From positions 109,846 through 173,845 of the forward strand of contig JAQZBN010000008.1 in the NCBI GenBank assembly GCA_029238935.1: a stretch of DNA of 64,000 bases, given 5' to 3'. Shown here piece by piece: positions 8,165 through 16,462 of this stretch; within the stretch, counting starts at the first letter, position 1; every line of letters starts with the position of its first letter. The stretch comes from Herbinix sp. Its GTDB lineage: Bacteria > Bacillota > Clostridia > Lachnospirales > Lachnospiraceae. The position numbers and the translations under genes are program-made. The notes beneath the pieces are model-generated. The model had not been told where the DNA came from. It did no database searches and saw only the letters and a program-made list of their open reading frames with translations.

Positions 8165-9970
8165 TCAATGTTTTGCCAGCGTAACCGTCATATTTTCTAC
8201 ATTATATGTATTCAGCATCATATCTAATCTTTTGGAAAGCGCTTCTCCCTCTCTTCCAGGCATAGACTGATGAATAAAATCATATACCTGACCGGTTGAT
8301 ACTGCTTGTATCTGTTTTTGCTCTAACATAGACAAAAAATCACGAAGGATCTGTTCCTTCCTACTCTTATGAACCATATGAAGCAGTACAAAAAGGGCTT
8401 TTCTCCCCGAAGCATCCACATCAACACTCATTCCCAAATCAATATGTTCTGCTTCCTTCTTCTCATTTTCAATCTTATGATATAGTTCAGTAGTCATTTT
8501 TTCCTTCTGTGGTATTCCTATACGGATATATTGCTCCTCCGGAGCATCATTCTTTAACATCAAACTCCGCATCAGTTCAATCAGCCTAAGTTCTTCTTTC
8601 ACATCCCGATAAGGTCTCACCTGATTTGGATCGTTCTCCAGATCAAATAATAAAGTTCCATACCAATATGGATTTACAAAGCAATTACTCTCAAGCTTCA
8701 TAAGGGAGCAGTTCTTGGTAAAGTCAAAGGGCTTCTGTAATTGGATATTCTGCAATTCATTTACACTAAACATGCAATTCATATGGGTTGGCATCAGAGT
8801 ATATTCACACAAAGGTGAATTCGTAATATCTTTCGGTGCTCGCATATAAACGAAACGGCCATCGGTGATATTTACATGTCCTCCAAACATTCCAAAAAGC
8901 GCACAGTCTCTAACTTTTTGATCACTGATGATCGTATCCCTTAATGGTCTTCCCTCCATGCTTTGTGGTAACGGTTGCTCAAAAAATTCAAGAAGTGTTG
9001 CAGGGAGATCAATCGTTTGAACCAAAGCATCACGAGTTACATTTTGTACACCGGTTCTTGGATCCCAAATAAAGAGAGGTGTATTCAAAATCTCATTATA
9101 AAAGGGTTGAACATTCTTGCCCCAATATTCTTTTTCTCCTAATAAGAAACCATGATCCGTATTAACGATAAGCATCGTATCTTTCCACAGATCATAGGTA
9201 TCCATCCGGTCAAGCACTTTCCCCAGATAATGATCGCACATACTGACAAGTGCAGCATATTCATAGCGAACATGCTCTACCTCATTTTCTGTTTCATATA
9301 CCCGTCCATAATCCGGCCAGTCATTATGCTTTCCATCATAAAAGTGAGGGTATAGTTTTTTATATTTTTCCTGTGTGAAAAATGGTTCATGAGGATCAAA
9401 GGATTCAATCTGAAGAAACCAGTTATCTTCTCCTATATTCTTCTCAATAAAATCGAGTCCGTTCTGGAAGATAACTGCCTGCGGCTGTTCCTCTTCTGTC
9501 TTAAGGTATGTTCGATTGATCCAGTCCTGCCTCCATAAATCTCCTACTTTAAATTTGGGAGTACTCTCCGGTATGTAAGGATCAGCTATGCTTCCTTTCC
9601 AGGGATCCCCTTCCTGTCCTCTGGCTATTTCCCAGGAATTATACCTGGTGTGATAAGTTGCGCCGCCATCCTCCCAATAATGGGTGTGATCACTAACAAG
9701 ATGTGTGTATACCCCGTTCTTCTTAAGTATTTCCGGCATGGAATCGTCAAAAGGCTCCAGTGGACTCCAACTTCTATGCAAAAAGTTATACCGACCGGTA
9801 TGTAATTCTCTTCTAGCTGGCATACAAGGTAAGCTTCCGGCATAGCAGTTGTTAAAAGTTGCTGTTCTTTCTGCTAATCTTTGAAAATTAGGCGTCTTGG
9901 TCCATTGACATCCATAAGGATTTAGAAATCTTTTGTTTAATGAATCAAACATTACCATAATCGCTTTCAT
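8165..9970 (-). CDS. Cytoplasmic Cys-type sulfatase
   Basis: A 601-residue type I sulfatase (alkaline phosphatase superfamily). From the chosen start the formylglycine motif is C49-M-P-A-R53 in SLPCMPARRELHTGR, the cysteine form matured by anSME. Other family features are FDSLNKRFLNPYG near the N-terminus, DPHEPFF and NTDHGFLLGEKEYWGKN, which holds the Asp-His metal ligands. There is no signal peptide, so the enzyme should act on sulfate esters already imported, probably small sulfated sugars. An upstream in-frame ATG at 10006 lacks a ribosome site, whereas GGGGTG lies 5 bp before the ATG at 9970. It forms an operon with the maturase. The substrate cannot be named; sulfated monosaccharides or disaccharides are plausible. 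Confidence 0.92.
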   Translation of the reverse strand: MKAIMVMFDSLNKRFLNPYGCQWTKTPNFQRLAERTATFNNCYAGSLPCMPARRELHTGRYNFLHRSWSPLEPFDDSMPEILKKNGVYTHLVSDHTHYWEDGGATYHTRYNSWEIARGQEGDPWKGSIADPYIPESTPKFKVGDLWRQDWINRTYLKTEEEQPQAVIFQNGLDFIEKNIGEDNWFLQIESFDPHEPFFTQEKYKKLYPHFYDGKHNDWPDYGRVYETENEVEHVRYEYAALVSMCDHYLGKVLDRMDTYDLWKDTMLIVNTDHGFLLGEKEYWGKNVQPFYNEILNTPLFIWDPRTGVQNVTRDALVQTIDLPATLLEFFEQPLPQSMEGRPLRDTIISDQKVRDCALFGMFGGHVNITDGRFVYMRAPKDITNSPLCEYTLMPTHMNCMFSVNELQNIQLQKPFDFTKNCSLMKLESNCFVNPYWYGTLLFDLENDPNQVRPYRDVKEELRLIELMRSLMLKNDAPEEQYIRIGIPQKEKMTTELYHKIENEKKEAEHIDLGMSVDVDASGRKALFVLLHMVHKSRKEQILRDFLSMLEQKQIQAVSTGQVYDFIHQSMPGREGEALSKRLDMMLNTYNVENMTVTLAKH

Positions 9971-10139
9971 TACTACACCCCATTTCACTTGCGGGATAAC
10001 TCCCATAAAATATTTTCAGAATTTATATTATGTAAGCTCATCTGTTGCATTCACTAAAAATCTTTTCTATTATACTTATGCTTTTGCAAGTTTACCATTA
10101 TATCCTTCTAGATCCCTCGTATTATTACTAGTTCATTTA

Positions 10140-10200
10140 TGCTTACTTCTATCCCTTTTTTATCTTTTTTATCTTTATCTTTTTCTATCTTTCTATCCGT
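10140..10200. repeat. Pyrimidine tract with repeated TATC/GATA
   Basis: The plus strand is almost pure pyrimidine with TATC at 10150, 10161, 10170, 10176, 10186 and 10194. It lies between the AraC stop and the sulfatase start, in the probable promoter region of the sulfatase-maturase operon. Function unknown. Confidence 0.45.
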
Positions 10201-10202
10201 TT

Positions 10203-11036
10203 CTAAGCTTTCCCTCGGTAAGACATTGGTGACATCCCACGATATTTTTTAAATACCTTGGAGAATAAAAACGGATCCGAATAGCCAACGGAATTAGATA
10301 CCTCCGAAATTGATAAACCTGAGTTATTTAACAACTCACAGGCCTTCTGCAACCTAAAATTAATCAAATAGTTTTGCGGAGATACACTAAGGATATCAGA
10401 GAAGAGCTTACTGAGATATTTTCGATTGATTCCTACATACCCTGCAATATCTTCAATTGTTATTTTTCTAGAGTAATTTGTATCTATGAACTCGATTGCC
10501 TGTTTTACATATGCATCCTGACGTTTTACCAGGTTATGATCCGTATGGATAATACTAGTCTCTTCGATCAGTGTAGCGATAAGTTCATAAAAAGCACTTA
10601 AGGATTTGACATCCATGGACTTTTCATATCTGGTCGAATCAAAGATCTGCTGAAAGCAATGATTTAAATGCAATTCTTTGGAGCATTGAAAAACAGGGTT
10701 AGCTTCACTTAAGTTAGCCCTTTTTAAGTAAGCTTCTGCATTGACTCCATGAAACGCTACCCAGGAATAATTCCAGGAGGTTCCGGGATCCGCCTTATAT
10801 GACACAACTACATTTGGACAGATGAGAAATCCTTCCCCCTTGGAGACATGATAGGTTTTATCTCCTGCTTTAAAAATGCCGTGGCCGCTATGAACAAAGT
10901 GCAGCTTATAGTGATCCTTGATTCCCGGCCCCCAGGAATAATTACACTCGCAATCTCCAGTTCCACAATAATAGAGCTTTATATCTAAGTTTAGATCCAA
11001 ATTTATATTCTCATTTTTCGGTTTAAAACATATCAT
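10203..11036 (-). CDS. AraC-family transcriptional regulator
   Basis: A 277-residue regulator with an N-terminal cupin sensor domain (about residues 15-150, KLHFVHSGHGIFKAGDKTYH) and a C-terminal pair of helix-turn-helix motifs (KITIEDIAGYVGINRKYLSK, then ISEVSNSVGYSDPFLFSKVF and MSPMSYR). AraC proteins of this layout usually activate sugar-use genes when a sugar binds the cupin. I start at the ATG at 11036 because GGGGGAG lies 5 bp before it; the longer version from 11060 has no ribosome site. It is the first gene of the leftward sulfatase block and probably controls that operon. It is divergent from the aldo/keto reductase, so the 148-bp gap may carry shared control sites. Confidence 0.9.
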   Translation of the reverse strand: MICFKPKNENINLDLNLDIKLYYCGTGDCECNYSWGPGIKDHYKLHFVHSGHGIFKAGDKTYHVSKGEGFLICPNVVVSYKADPGTSWNYSWVAFHGVNAEAYLKRANLSEANPVFQCSKELHLNHCFQQIFDSTRYEKSMDVKSLSAFYELIATLIEETSIIHTDHNLVKRQDAYVKQAIEFIDTNYSRKITIEDIAGYVGINRKYLSKLFSDILSVSPQNYLINFRLQKACELLNNSGLSISEVSNSVGYSDPFLFSKVFKKYRGMSPMSYRGKA

Positions 11037-11184
11037 TGTTGCTCCCCCTTGTTTGGGCATTATATGACATTATAACATTTTTATAAGTCATTGTAAAATG
11101 GCTTTTCCTTATGAGAATTACTATAATTGTATTTGGTGAAAAAGTAAAGGACAAAAAGCTATTACATTGAAGGAGGGAACGATA

Positions 11185-12315
11185 ATGAAATATCGTGATT
11201 ATGGTAATACAGGAGAAAAAGTCTCCACACTTGGTTTTGGATGCATGCGCTTACCTGAAGTTGAAATTAACGGTGAATGGTACATAAATGAGGATAAAGC
11301 TCTGCCTCTTCTTATGAAAGCTTATGAAAACGGTGTAAATTACTTTGATTCAGCACCTTATTATTGTCATAAGAACAGTGAATATGCTATGGGAAAAGCA
11401 TTAAAAAGTGTAAGAGATAAAGTTTTGATGACGACCAAACTGCCCCTTGAGACAGTAAAACAGCCATCTGATATGAGAAAAATGCTAGAGAGCAGTTTAA
11501 AGAAGATGGATACTTCTTATGTTGACTTTTATCATTTCTGGGGAATTAATAAAGGATCCATTGATCACCTCAATAAAAATGACTTGTTCAATGAAGCAAG
11601 GAAATTAAAAGAAGAAGGCTTAATCCGTCACATGAGCTTTTCTTTCCATGATGCTCCTGAGAATATGATAGATATCATAGATGCCGGAGAAGGTGTATTA
11701 GAGACCGTATTATGCCAGTATAATTTACTTGATCGCTCCAATGAGCAGTCCATTGCTTATGCAAGAAAGAAAGGACTCGGTGTAGCAGCAATGGGTCCTG
11801 TTGGTGGCGGAAGACTCGCCGCTCCTACTCAGCTCTATGAGAAACTCACCGGTAAAGAATCTATGGCAACCTACGAACTGGCACTTCGCTTCGTATTGGG
11901 CAATGAGGATATCAGCCTCGCTTTATCCGGTATGGAAAATGAAGATATGCTGGAGAAAAATCTTGCTATCGCTAATGTAGAGACTTATATGACAAAGACA
12001 GAATGGGATAAGGTTGCCGTAGCGATGGAAGAGATTAAGAAGTTCTCTGAATTATACTGCACCGGATGTAATTACTGTCAGCCATGTCCAAAGAATATTG
12101 TTATTCCAAGAATCTTCAATATGTACACCTATCACAACGTATATGGCTTAACCGACGTTGCTAAAGGTGAGTTCAATAATTACAAGAATAACCCTGATCG
12201 AGGTGCTATGCCGGATGCATGTACCGATTGTGGTCTGTGCGAGAAGAAATGTCCTCAGAATTTACAGATCAGATCCGAACTTAAGAGAGTAGTTTCCGTA
12301 TTAGAGACAATTTAA
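11185..12315 (+). CDS. Aldo/keto reductase with C-terminal ferredoxin domain
   Basis: A 376-residue protein: an aldo/keto reductase barrel (residues ~1-290, TLGFGCMRLPE and NYFDSAPYY with the catalytic Asp/Tyr) followed by two cysteine clusters, CTGCNYCQPCPKN and CTDCGLCEKKCPQN, that bind iron-sulfur centres. Such fused reductases are common in anaerobic Clostridia and transfer electrons between NAD(P)H, ferredoxin-like centres and carbonyl compounds; the physiological substrate is generally unknown. The start is the ATG at 11185, with AAGGAGGG 7 bp upstream; the TTG at 11167 is not needed. It is single, with its own terminator (12331-12366), and may be unrelated to the sulfatase locus next door. 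Confidence 0.9.
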   Translation: MKYRDYGNTGEKVSTLGFGCMRLPEVEINGEWYINEDKALPLLMKAYENGVNYFDSAPYYCHKNSEYAMGKALKSVRDKVLMTTKLPLETVKQPSDMRKMLESSLKKMDTSYVDFYHFWGINKGSIDHLNKNDLFNEARKLKEEGLIRHMSFSFHDAPENMIDIIDAGEGVLETVLCQYNLLDRSNEQSIAYARKKGLGVAAMGPVGGGRLAAPTQLYEKLTGKESMATYELALRFVLGNEDISLALSGMENEDMLEKNLAIANVETYMTKTEWDKVAVAMEEIKKFSELYCTGCNYCQPCPKNIVIPRIFNMYTYHNVYGLTDVAKGEFNNYKNNPDRGAMPDACTDCGLCEKKCPQNLQIRSELKRVVSVLETI

Positions 12316-12330
12316 TATATTGAGTAGATA

Positions 12331-12366
12331 AAACAGCGGAATTGGTGATATCCCGCTGTTTTTTAT
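12331..12366 (+). terminator. Rho-independent terminator after the aldo/keto reductase
   Basis: AACAGCGG (12332-12339) pairs with CCGCTGTT (12353-12360) and is followed by TTTTTATT. On the minus strand the same stem is followed by TTTATC, so it may also end the ABC exporter transcript arriving from the right. Confidence 0.85.
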
Positions 12367-12473
12367 TATATTCGAATAGGTAAACCAAAAACTAGAATGA
12401 ATGGCTAATCGACGTTGTTTTGACTCATCAGGTTTGACGCTTGATGTTATTGTTCCATCAACGAATTCTTCGA

Positions 12474-14288
12474 TTATCCCCAAATCTCCTGCATCTCATC
12501 ACAGTTTTTCAACAGTTCTTCCAGGGTTCCCTTCCCATAGATCCTACCATCTTTCATGACAATAATCTGATCCGCTTGTTTTAAAGCACCTCGACGGTTC
12601 GAAACGACAATACAGGTTCCTTTTCTTTTTTCCTGCAGTCTGCTCCAGAGCTTATGCTCCGTTTCCACATCCAGAGCACTGGAGATATCATCAAATACCA
12701 TTAACTGCGCATTTCTGGCAAACATCCTGGCTACTGCGACTCTCTGTATCTGACCTCCGGATAATTTTACACCCTTGGGACCTATAACAGTCTCCAGCCC
12801 TTGATCAAAAGCTCCCATATCACCTTCCAAAACGGCAGAATAAATCGCTTCCTGTATCACCTTCTCATCATCCGGTATCCCAAATAGTATATTGTTCTTG
12901 ATACTATCGCTGATTAGGTTTGGTATTTGTGGTGTGTATGCACAATTAGGAGCCACAAAGAAGTCCCCCGGATGATCCACCGGTGTTCCATTCCAAAGGA
13001 TACTACCTTGTTTTGCAGGCAATAATCCAATCAATACTTTTAGGAGTGTTGACTTTCCGGATCCGATGCGTCCCGTGATTACTGTAAAAGAACCTTCTTT
13101 TACTGAGAAGCTGATATCATCAATTCCATTCCCGGAAGAAGCATATTGATAGCTTACATCTTTCACTTCTAATTGTCTCAACCCATCCTTCCTATCCATT
13201 GATTTCTCGTTCATCAACTGCTGTGTACCATTCTTCTTTTTGGTAATAGGAAGTTCATTATGCTTTACCGCTTCCTCTGGAGTCTCTTCTTGCATAACAT
13301 CCGCAATCCGTTCAAACGAAATTTTCGCTTGCCTATTGTTCGCAATAAAACCTCCGAAGAAACTGGTAAAGTCGGAGATAAAATTCAAATAGTAGATGAA
13401 CAAAGATAAATCCCCCAGGGTGAGTTCACCACTCTTCATACTATTCGCTGCTAGTAACAGAATAAAACCAGTTCCAATACTTACGGTATTATAAAAGATG
13501 GAATGTAGCGTTTGGGTAAGCAGAGTATCCTTTAGCATCATCTTATGGCGCTTATTATTCAAGCTCTCCAGATACTTTGTAACATGTTCCTCTTCTCCTG
13601 CAACCTTAATTGCCTGTACTGCACTAAAGATCTCTCCCATGGCACCGGTAACCATCGCTGTTGCTTCCCGGGACTCTTTTCGATATTTTTTTACTTTCGA
13701 ACTTAGCAATTGAACAACTCCAACTACAAGAATTAAAGGTGTAAACACAAAGAGTGTTATTCGTTCATTAATGCTTAGCATAATAACTACTGCTACAATT
13801 ACAAAGGTAACATTTCCGATAAAATCCAATGTCCAGCTAATTGAATTTTCAATTGTCTCAGCATCATCTCGAAAACAGTTAAGAGCTTCCCCGGAGGATG
13901 TAGGAATGGCTTTGGCTCCCGGTTTTTTTAGAATGCTCTCGAACATATTTCTTCTTAATAATGCACTCATTGTAAATCGATGCAAGTTATCAACATTGGC
14001 ACCCCAATAAATATTAATCATTCTTCCGACCGAATAAACAGCGGATAATACAATGACAGATGTTAAATTAAATACAAAGGCCTCATTATGTGTAAGAGAA
14101 TTAAAAAAACCTTTAAAAATCAAGCCCAATATCAAAGGCTCTACATGGATAAGAGCCCATAAAATACAGTCTAGGGCATAAAGTCCCGGTTTATAGGTCA
14201 TCATTTTCCAAAAAAGTTGTAACAGGTGTATCTTATTACCTGCAGTTTTTTTCAGCTTTATTTCACTATTTAATGCATTATGATCCAT
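12474..14288 (-). CDS. ABC exporter half-transporter with degenerate ATP site (subunit B of heterodimer)
   Basis: A 604-residue exporter half with an N-terminal six-helix membrane domain (~residues 30-330) and a C-terminal ATPase. Walker A is GRIGSGKSTL and the signature is KLSGGQIQRVAVAR. Walker B reads LMVFDD, so the catalytic Glu is replaced by Asp, and the switch His is replaced by Asn (IVVSNRRGAL). This is the degenerate subunit of heterodimeric exporters such as BmrCD or TM287/288; the canonical Walker B and switch come from the partner encoded just upstream. The ATG overlaps the partner's stop (TAATG at 14286-14290), so the two are translationally coupled. Drug or lipid export is likely, substrate unknown. 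A charged stretch near residues 335-370 links the domains. Confidence 0.93.
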   Translation of the reverse strand: MDHNALNSEIKLKKTAGNKIHLLQLFWKMMTYKPGLYALDCILWALIHVEPLILGLIFKGFFNSLTHNEAFVFNLTSVIVLSAVYSVGRMINIYWGANVDNLHRFTMSALLRRNMFESILKKPGAKAIPTSSGEALNCFRDDAETIENSISWTLDFIGNVTFVIVAVVIMLSINERITLFVFTPLILVVGVVQLLSSKVKKYRKESREATAMVTGAMGEIFSAVQAIKVAGEEEHVTKYLESLNNKRHKMMLKDTLLTQTLHSIFYNTVSIGTGFILLLAANSMKSGELTLGDLSLFIYYLNFISDFTSFFGGFIANNRQAKISFERIADVMQEETPEEAVKHNELPITKKKNGTQQLMNEKSMDRKDGLRQLEVKDVSYQYASSGNGIDDISFSVKEGSFTVITGRIGSGKSTLLKVLIGLLPAKQGSILWNGTPVDHPGDFFVAPNCAYTPQIPNLISDSIKNNILFGIPDDEKVIQEAIYSAVLEGDMGAFDQGLETVIGPKGVKLSGGQIQRVAVARMFARNAQLMVFDDISSALDVETEHKLWSRLQEKRKGTCIVVSNRRGALKQADQIIVMKDGRIYGKGTLEELLKNCDEMQEIWG

Positions 14289-16036
14289 TATACTAACACC
14301 TCCTCAATCCCACAGCGAAGCAGCTCACTAAATCTTGAATTTGTATCATCTTCCAGACTCCTTCTGGATCCATACTCTAAGATAGCACCTTTATCCAGGA
14401 TTAGGATATCGTCTGCTTTCTGTATCGTTCCCAGTCTATGGGCGATAATGATACAGGATCGTCCCTCCATCAGCTTCGCAAAGGCTCTGTCCACCAGTTT
14501 TTCCGTTACTGGATCAAGTCTTGAGGATGCTTCGTCTAAGATAATCAATTTGGGATCTTTTAGAAATACTCTTACTAAGGTCAGAAGCTGTGCTTCGCCG
14601 GACGACATTCCTCCCCCCGGTTGTACTAAAGTATTCAAACCATCACTTAAGTTATCATACCAATCTCCCAGTCCCATCCGGTAAATCGTCTCCACAATAA
14701 CCGAATCCGCAATCTCTGTATTAAAAAATGTAATATTATCCCTTACAGAAGCATGAAATAGCTGCACATCCTGCGTAACGTAAGCAACCATATTACGTAA
14801 TTCCTTCGTAGGTATATCCTTTAACGGTGTATGATGAAACCTTATCTCTCCGGAAATAGGATCATAAAATCTTACCAATAGCCTAGCCACGGTAGTCTTT
14901 CCACATCCTGTGTGTCCAAGAATTCCAAGAATTTTACCCTGAGGTAGGTCAAAGGTAATATTTTTTAAAACCGGAACCTTTTCTTCATACTCAAAGTTCA
15001 CCTGATCAATATGAACTGTAAAAGAATCCGTGGGCTTTATTCCACTCTCCTCAGTTTTTACATTCATCGCAGACTTCATCTCAAACAATTCATTGATCCT
15101 TACCATACTGGCTGATGCTTTCTGAATATCCTGTAATTGTTCTCTCAGCTGCTCTAACGGTTTTTCTAATAGTTGCAGGTAATTAATCATCAAATAAACA
15201 ACTCCAAGTGTTATCTTGTCCGTATACCATAGATAACCACCCAAAGCAAAAATCATTATATTGCCCACACCAAAAATCCCTTCTAAGGTGATCCAGATTT
15301 TATAACCGGAAAGATGTGCTTTTAAAGTGATTGGCAGCCATTTCTGAACAATCTGATAGAAACGGTTCATCACATACTTGCCCGCTCCACTGGAACGAAT
15401 ATCCTCTGTACTCCCTATGTGTTCCCCTAGAAAGCCATAAAACCTTGCGGTTATCTCACGGTTTTTCTGAAAATTACCCACTGCCTGACCTTGAGTCTTA
15501 AAGATCACTGCAAAGGAAATGATCGTAAATAAAGTAAAAGCAGCTCCAACCAAAAGATTCTCCGCTGTCAGAAGAAGTATAATTCCAACCATTAAAAAAA
15601 GATTATTGATCAAGCTAACTAACAGCTTCGAGAAGAAATTAAACAAGGCAGCCACATCACCATCGATTCGCTCCACGATCTCCCCGGATGGATGTTCCTT
15701 ATAATAAGACATGTCGAGACTCAGGCAGTGTTTCACCAGATCAAGTCTTAATTTGTTCGTTGCTTTCCACCCAATGTTCTGGCTCAAATACGTGGATCCT
15801 ACTGCAAGAAGCTGCTGCAAAAAAGCAGTTAGTATAAATAATACTGCTGCAAAAATCAGTGACTCTGTAGGCATCTTCTGTCCAATTCCATCAATAAAGT
15901 AGCTGACAATTTGAGGGTTGATCAGCTGAACGATAATTATTGCCCCCATAATGAAGGCCAGAAGTACTATCTGTCCTGTTGCTTTTTTTAAGTATTTTGA
16001 TAAAAGTTTTATATATTGTGTTAATGGTAATTTCAT
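14288..16036 (-). CDS. ABC exporter half-transporter with catalytic ATP site (subunit A of heterodimer)
   Basis: A 582-residue exporter half: membrane domain (~residues 15-300) and ATPase with Walker A GHTGCGKTTVARLL, Q-loop TQDVQLF, Walker B LIILDEASSRLD (catalytic Glu present) and switch IIIAHRLGT (His present). Its signature is altered to MSSGEAQ in place of LSGGQ. The altered signature plus the partner's missing Glu and His give one active and one degenerate ATP site, the hallmark of BmrCD-like exporters. I start at the ATG at 16036, with GGGGTGG 6 bp upstream; the frame extends to 16120 only because it reads through the attenuator hairpin. Expression appears controlled by a leader with a leader ORF and attenuator (16037-16364). 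Confidence 0.93.
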   Translation of the reverse strand: MKLPLTQYIKLLSKYLKKATGQIVLLAFIMGAIIIVQLINPQIVSYFIDGIGQKMPTESLIFAAVLFILTAFLQQLLAVGSTYLSQNIGWKATNKLRLDLVKHCLSLDMSYYKEHPSGEIVERIDGDVAALFNFFSKLLVSLINNLFLMVGIILLLTAENLLVGAAFTLFTIISFAVIFKTQGQAVGNFQKNREITARFYGFLGEHIGSTEDIRSSGAGKYVMNRFYQIVQKWLPITLKAHLSGYKIWITLEGIFGVGNIMIFALGGYLWYTDKITLGVVYLMINYLQLLEKPLEQLREQLQDIQKASASMVRINELFEMKSAMNVKTEESGIKPTDSFTVHIDQVNFEYEEKVPVLKNITFDLPQGKILGILGHTGCGKTTVARLLVRFYDPISGEIRFHHTPLKDIPTKELRNMVAYVTQDVQLFHASVRDNITFFNTEIADSVIVETIYRMGLGDWYDNLSDGLNTLVQPGGGMSSGEAQLLTLVRVFLKDPKLIILDEASSRLDPVTEKLVDRAFAKLMEGRSCIIIAHRLGTIQKADDILILDKGAILEYGSRRSLEDDTNSRFSELLRCGIEEVLV

Positions 16037-16068
16037 GGAATCCCACCCCTTTAAATTTGATCTTTCTG

Positions 16069-16105
16069 CATAAAAATAGACGCAGATTAAGGTTAACTCT
16101 GCGTC
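16069..16105 (-). terminator. Attenuator terminator inside the exporter leader
   Basis: On the minus strand GACGCAGA (16098-16105) pairs with TCTGCGTC (16079-16086), followed by TATTTTTA. It ends ~35 bp before the exporter ATG and after the leader ORFs, so it must be bypassed for exporter expression. Confidence 0.85.
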
Positions 16106-16132
16106 TTCTCTTTGATACATAAAAAATGTATG

Positions 16133-16174
16133 CTATCCATCTATATGATATAGAAAAAGCCACAGGCATAGCAT
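16133..16174 (-). CDS. Possible second leader peptide, 13 codons
   Basis: ATG at 16174 opens a frame MLCLWLFLYHIDG that stops at 16133, just before the attenuator hairpins. It begins MLC like the Tet(M)-type leader peptide, but the only ribosome-site candidate (GCAGG) is too close to this ATG and better spaced for the overlapping ATG at 16169. Either frame could be the one translated. Confidence 0.3.
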   Translation of the reverse strand: MLCLWLFLYHIDG

Positions 16175-16224
16175 AACCTGCAGCTTAACATTCACTTACA
16201 AAGATGTCGTTAAATATCCTTGGA

Positions 16225-16290
16225 TTATAGTAATAAAAGGCTGGTCATGCTTAAATTATTAAATTGTAGTATTTTACTTGTAATCCTCAT
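16225..16290 (-). CDS. Leader peptide of the ABC exporter operon, 21 codons
   Basis: ATG at 16290 opens a 21-residue frame starting MRITSKILQFNN and ending TSLLLL, stop at 16225. AAAGGAGGTC (16296-16305) is a near-perfect ribosome site 5 bp before the ATG, unusually strong for a chance ORF. The codons for residues 14-16 are complementary to the ribosome-site edge, so translation and RNA folding are linked. It is likely a regulatory leader ORF. The first residues also resemble the start of flagellar FlgL proteins, probably by chance. Confidence 0.65.
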   Translation of the reverse strand: MRITSKILQFNNLSMTSLLLL

Positions 16291-16335
16291 TGCATGACCT
16301 CCTTTCTGATCGCTTTTATTTTTCGTTGCTTACTT

Positions 16336-16364
16336 AAGATAACATGATTTTCCATAAATAGCAA
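16336..16364 (-). promoter_or_regulatory. Promoter of the ABC exporter leader
   Basis: On the minus strand TTGCTA (16359-16364) and TATCTT (16336-16341) are 17 bp apart, ~30 bp upstream of the leader ribosome site. Confidence 0.6.
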
Positions 16365-16462
16365 TATAAATTTAATAAATTTTTCCAGCCAGTATTTACA
16401 TTACCATTTTATGGATTTATAATGAAATGAGTATAAAATAAATATTAGGGCAGGAGGATTTT

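Larger units (their letters stand above)
16037..16330 (-). promoter_or_regulatory. Attenuator leader of the ABC exporter operon
   Basis: A ~290-nt minus-strand leader runs from the promoter to the exporter start. In order it holds a 21-codon ORF with a strong ribosome site, an 8-bp helix (GGTCATGC at 16292-16299 with GCATGACC at 16243-16250) that would mask the ribosome site edge, a second short ORF (ATG at 16174, 13 codons MLCLWLFLYHIDG, or the overlapping frame from 16169), an ATACAT/ATGTAT hairpin and an intrinsic terminator. This is the layout of ribosome-mediated attenuation, known for bmrCD in Bacillus subtilis and for antibiotic-resistance leaders. The inducer is not known. Confidence 0.7.

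Noticed and set aside
1..11036. Sulfoquinovose (sulfo-EMP type) pathway
   Set aside because: The isomerase-kinase-aldolase logic is similar, but there is no sulfoquinovosidase or sulfolactaldehyde enzyme, and a sulfate-ester sulfatase with its maturase is present.
12301..12483. 60-codon minus-strand frame after the ABC exporter
   Set aside because: It starts inside the exporter 3' end, reads through the terminator hairpin and has no ribosome site of its own.
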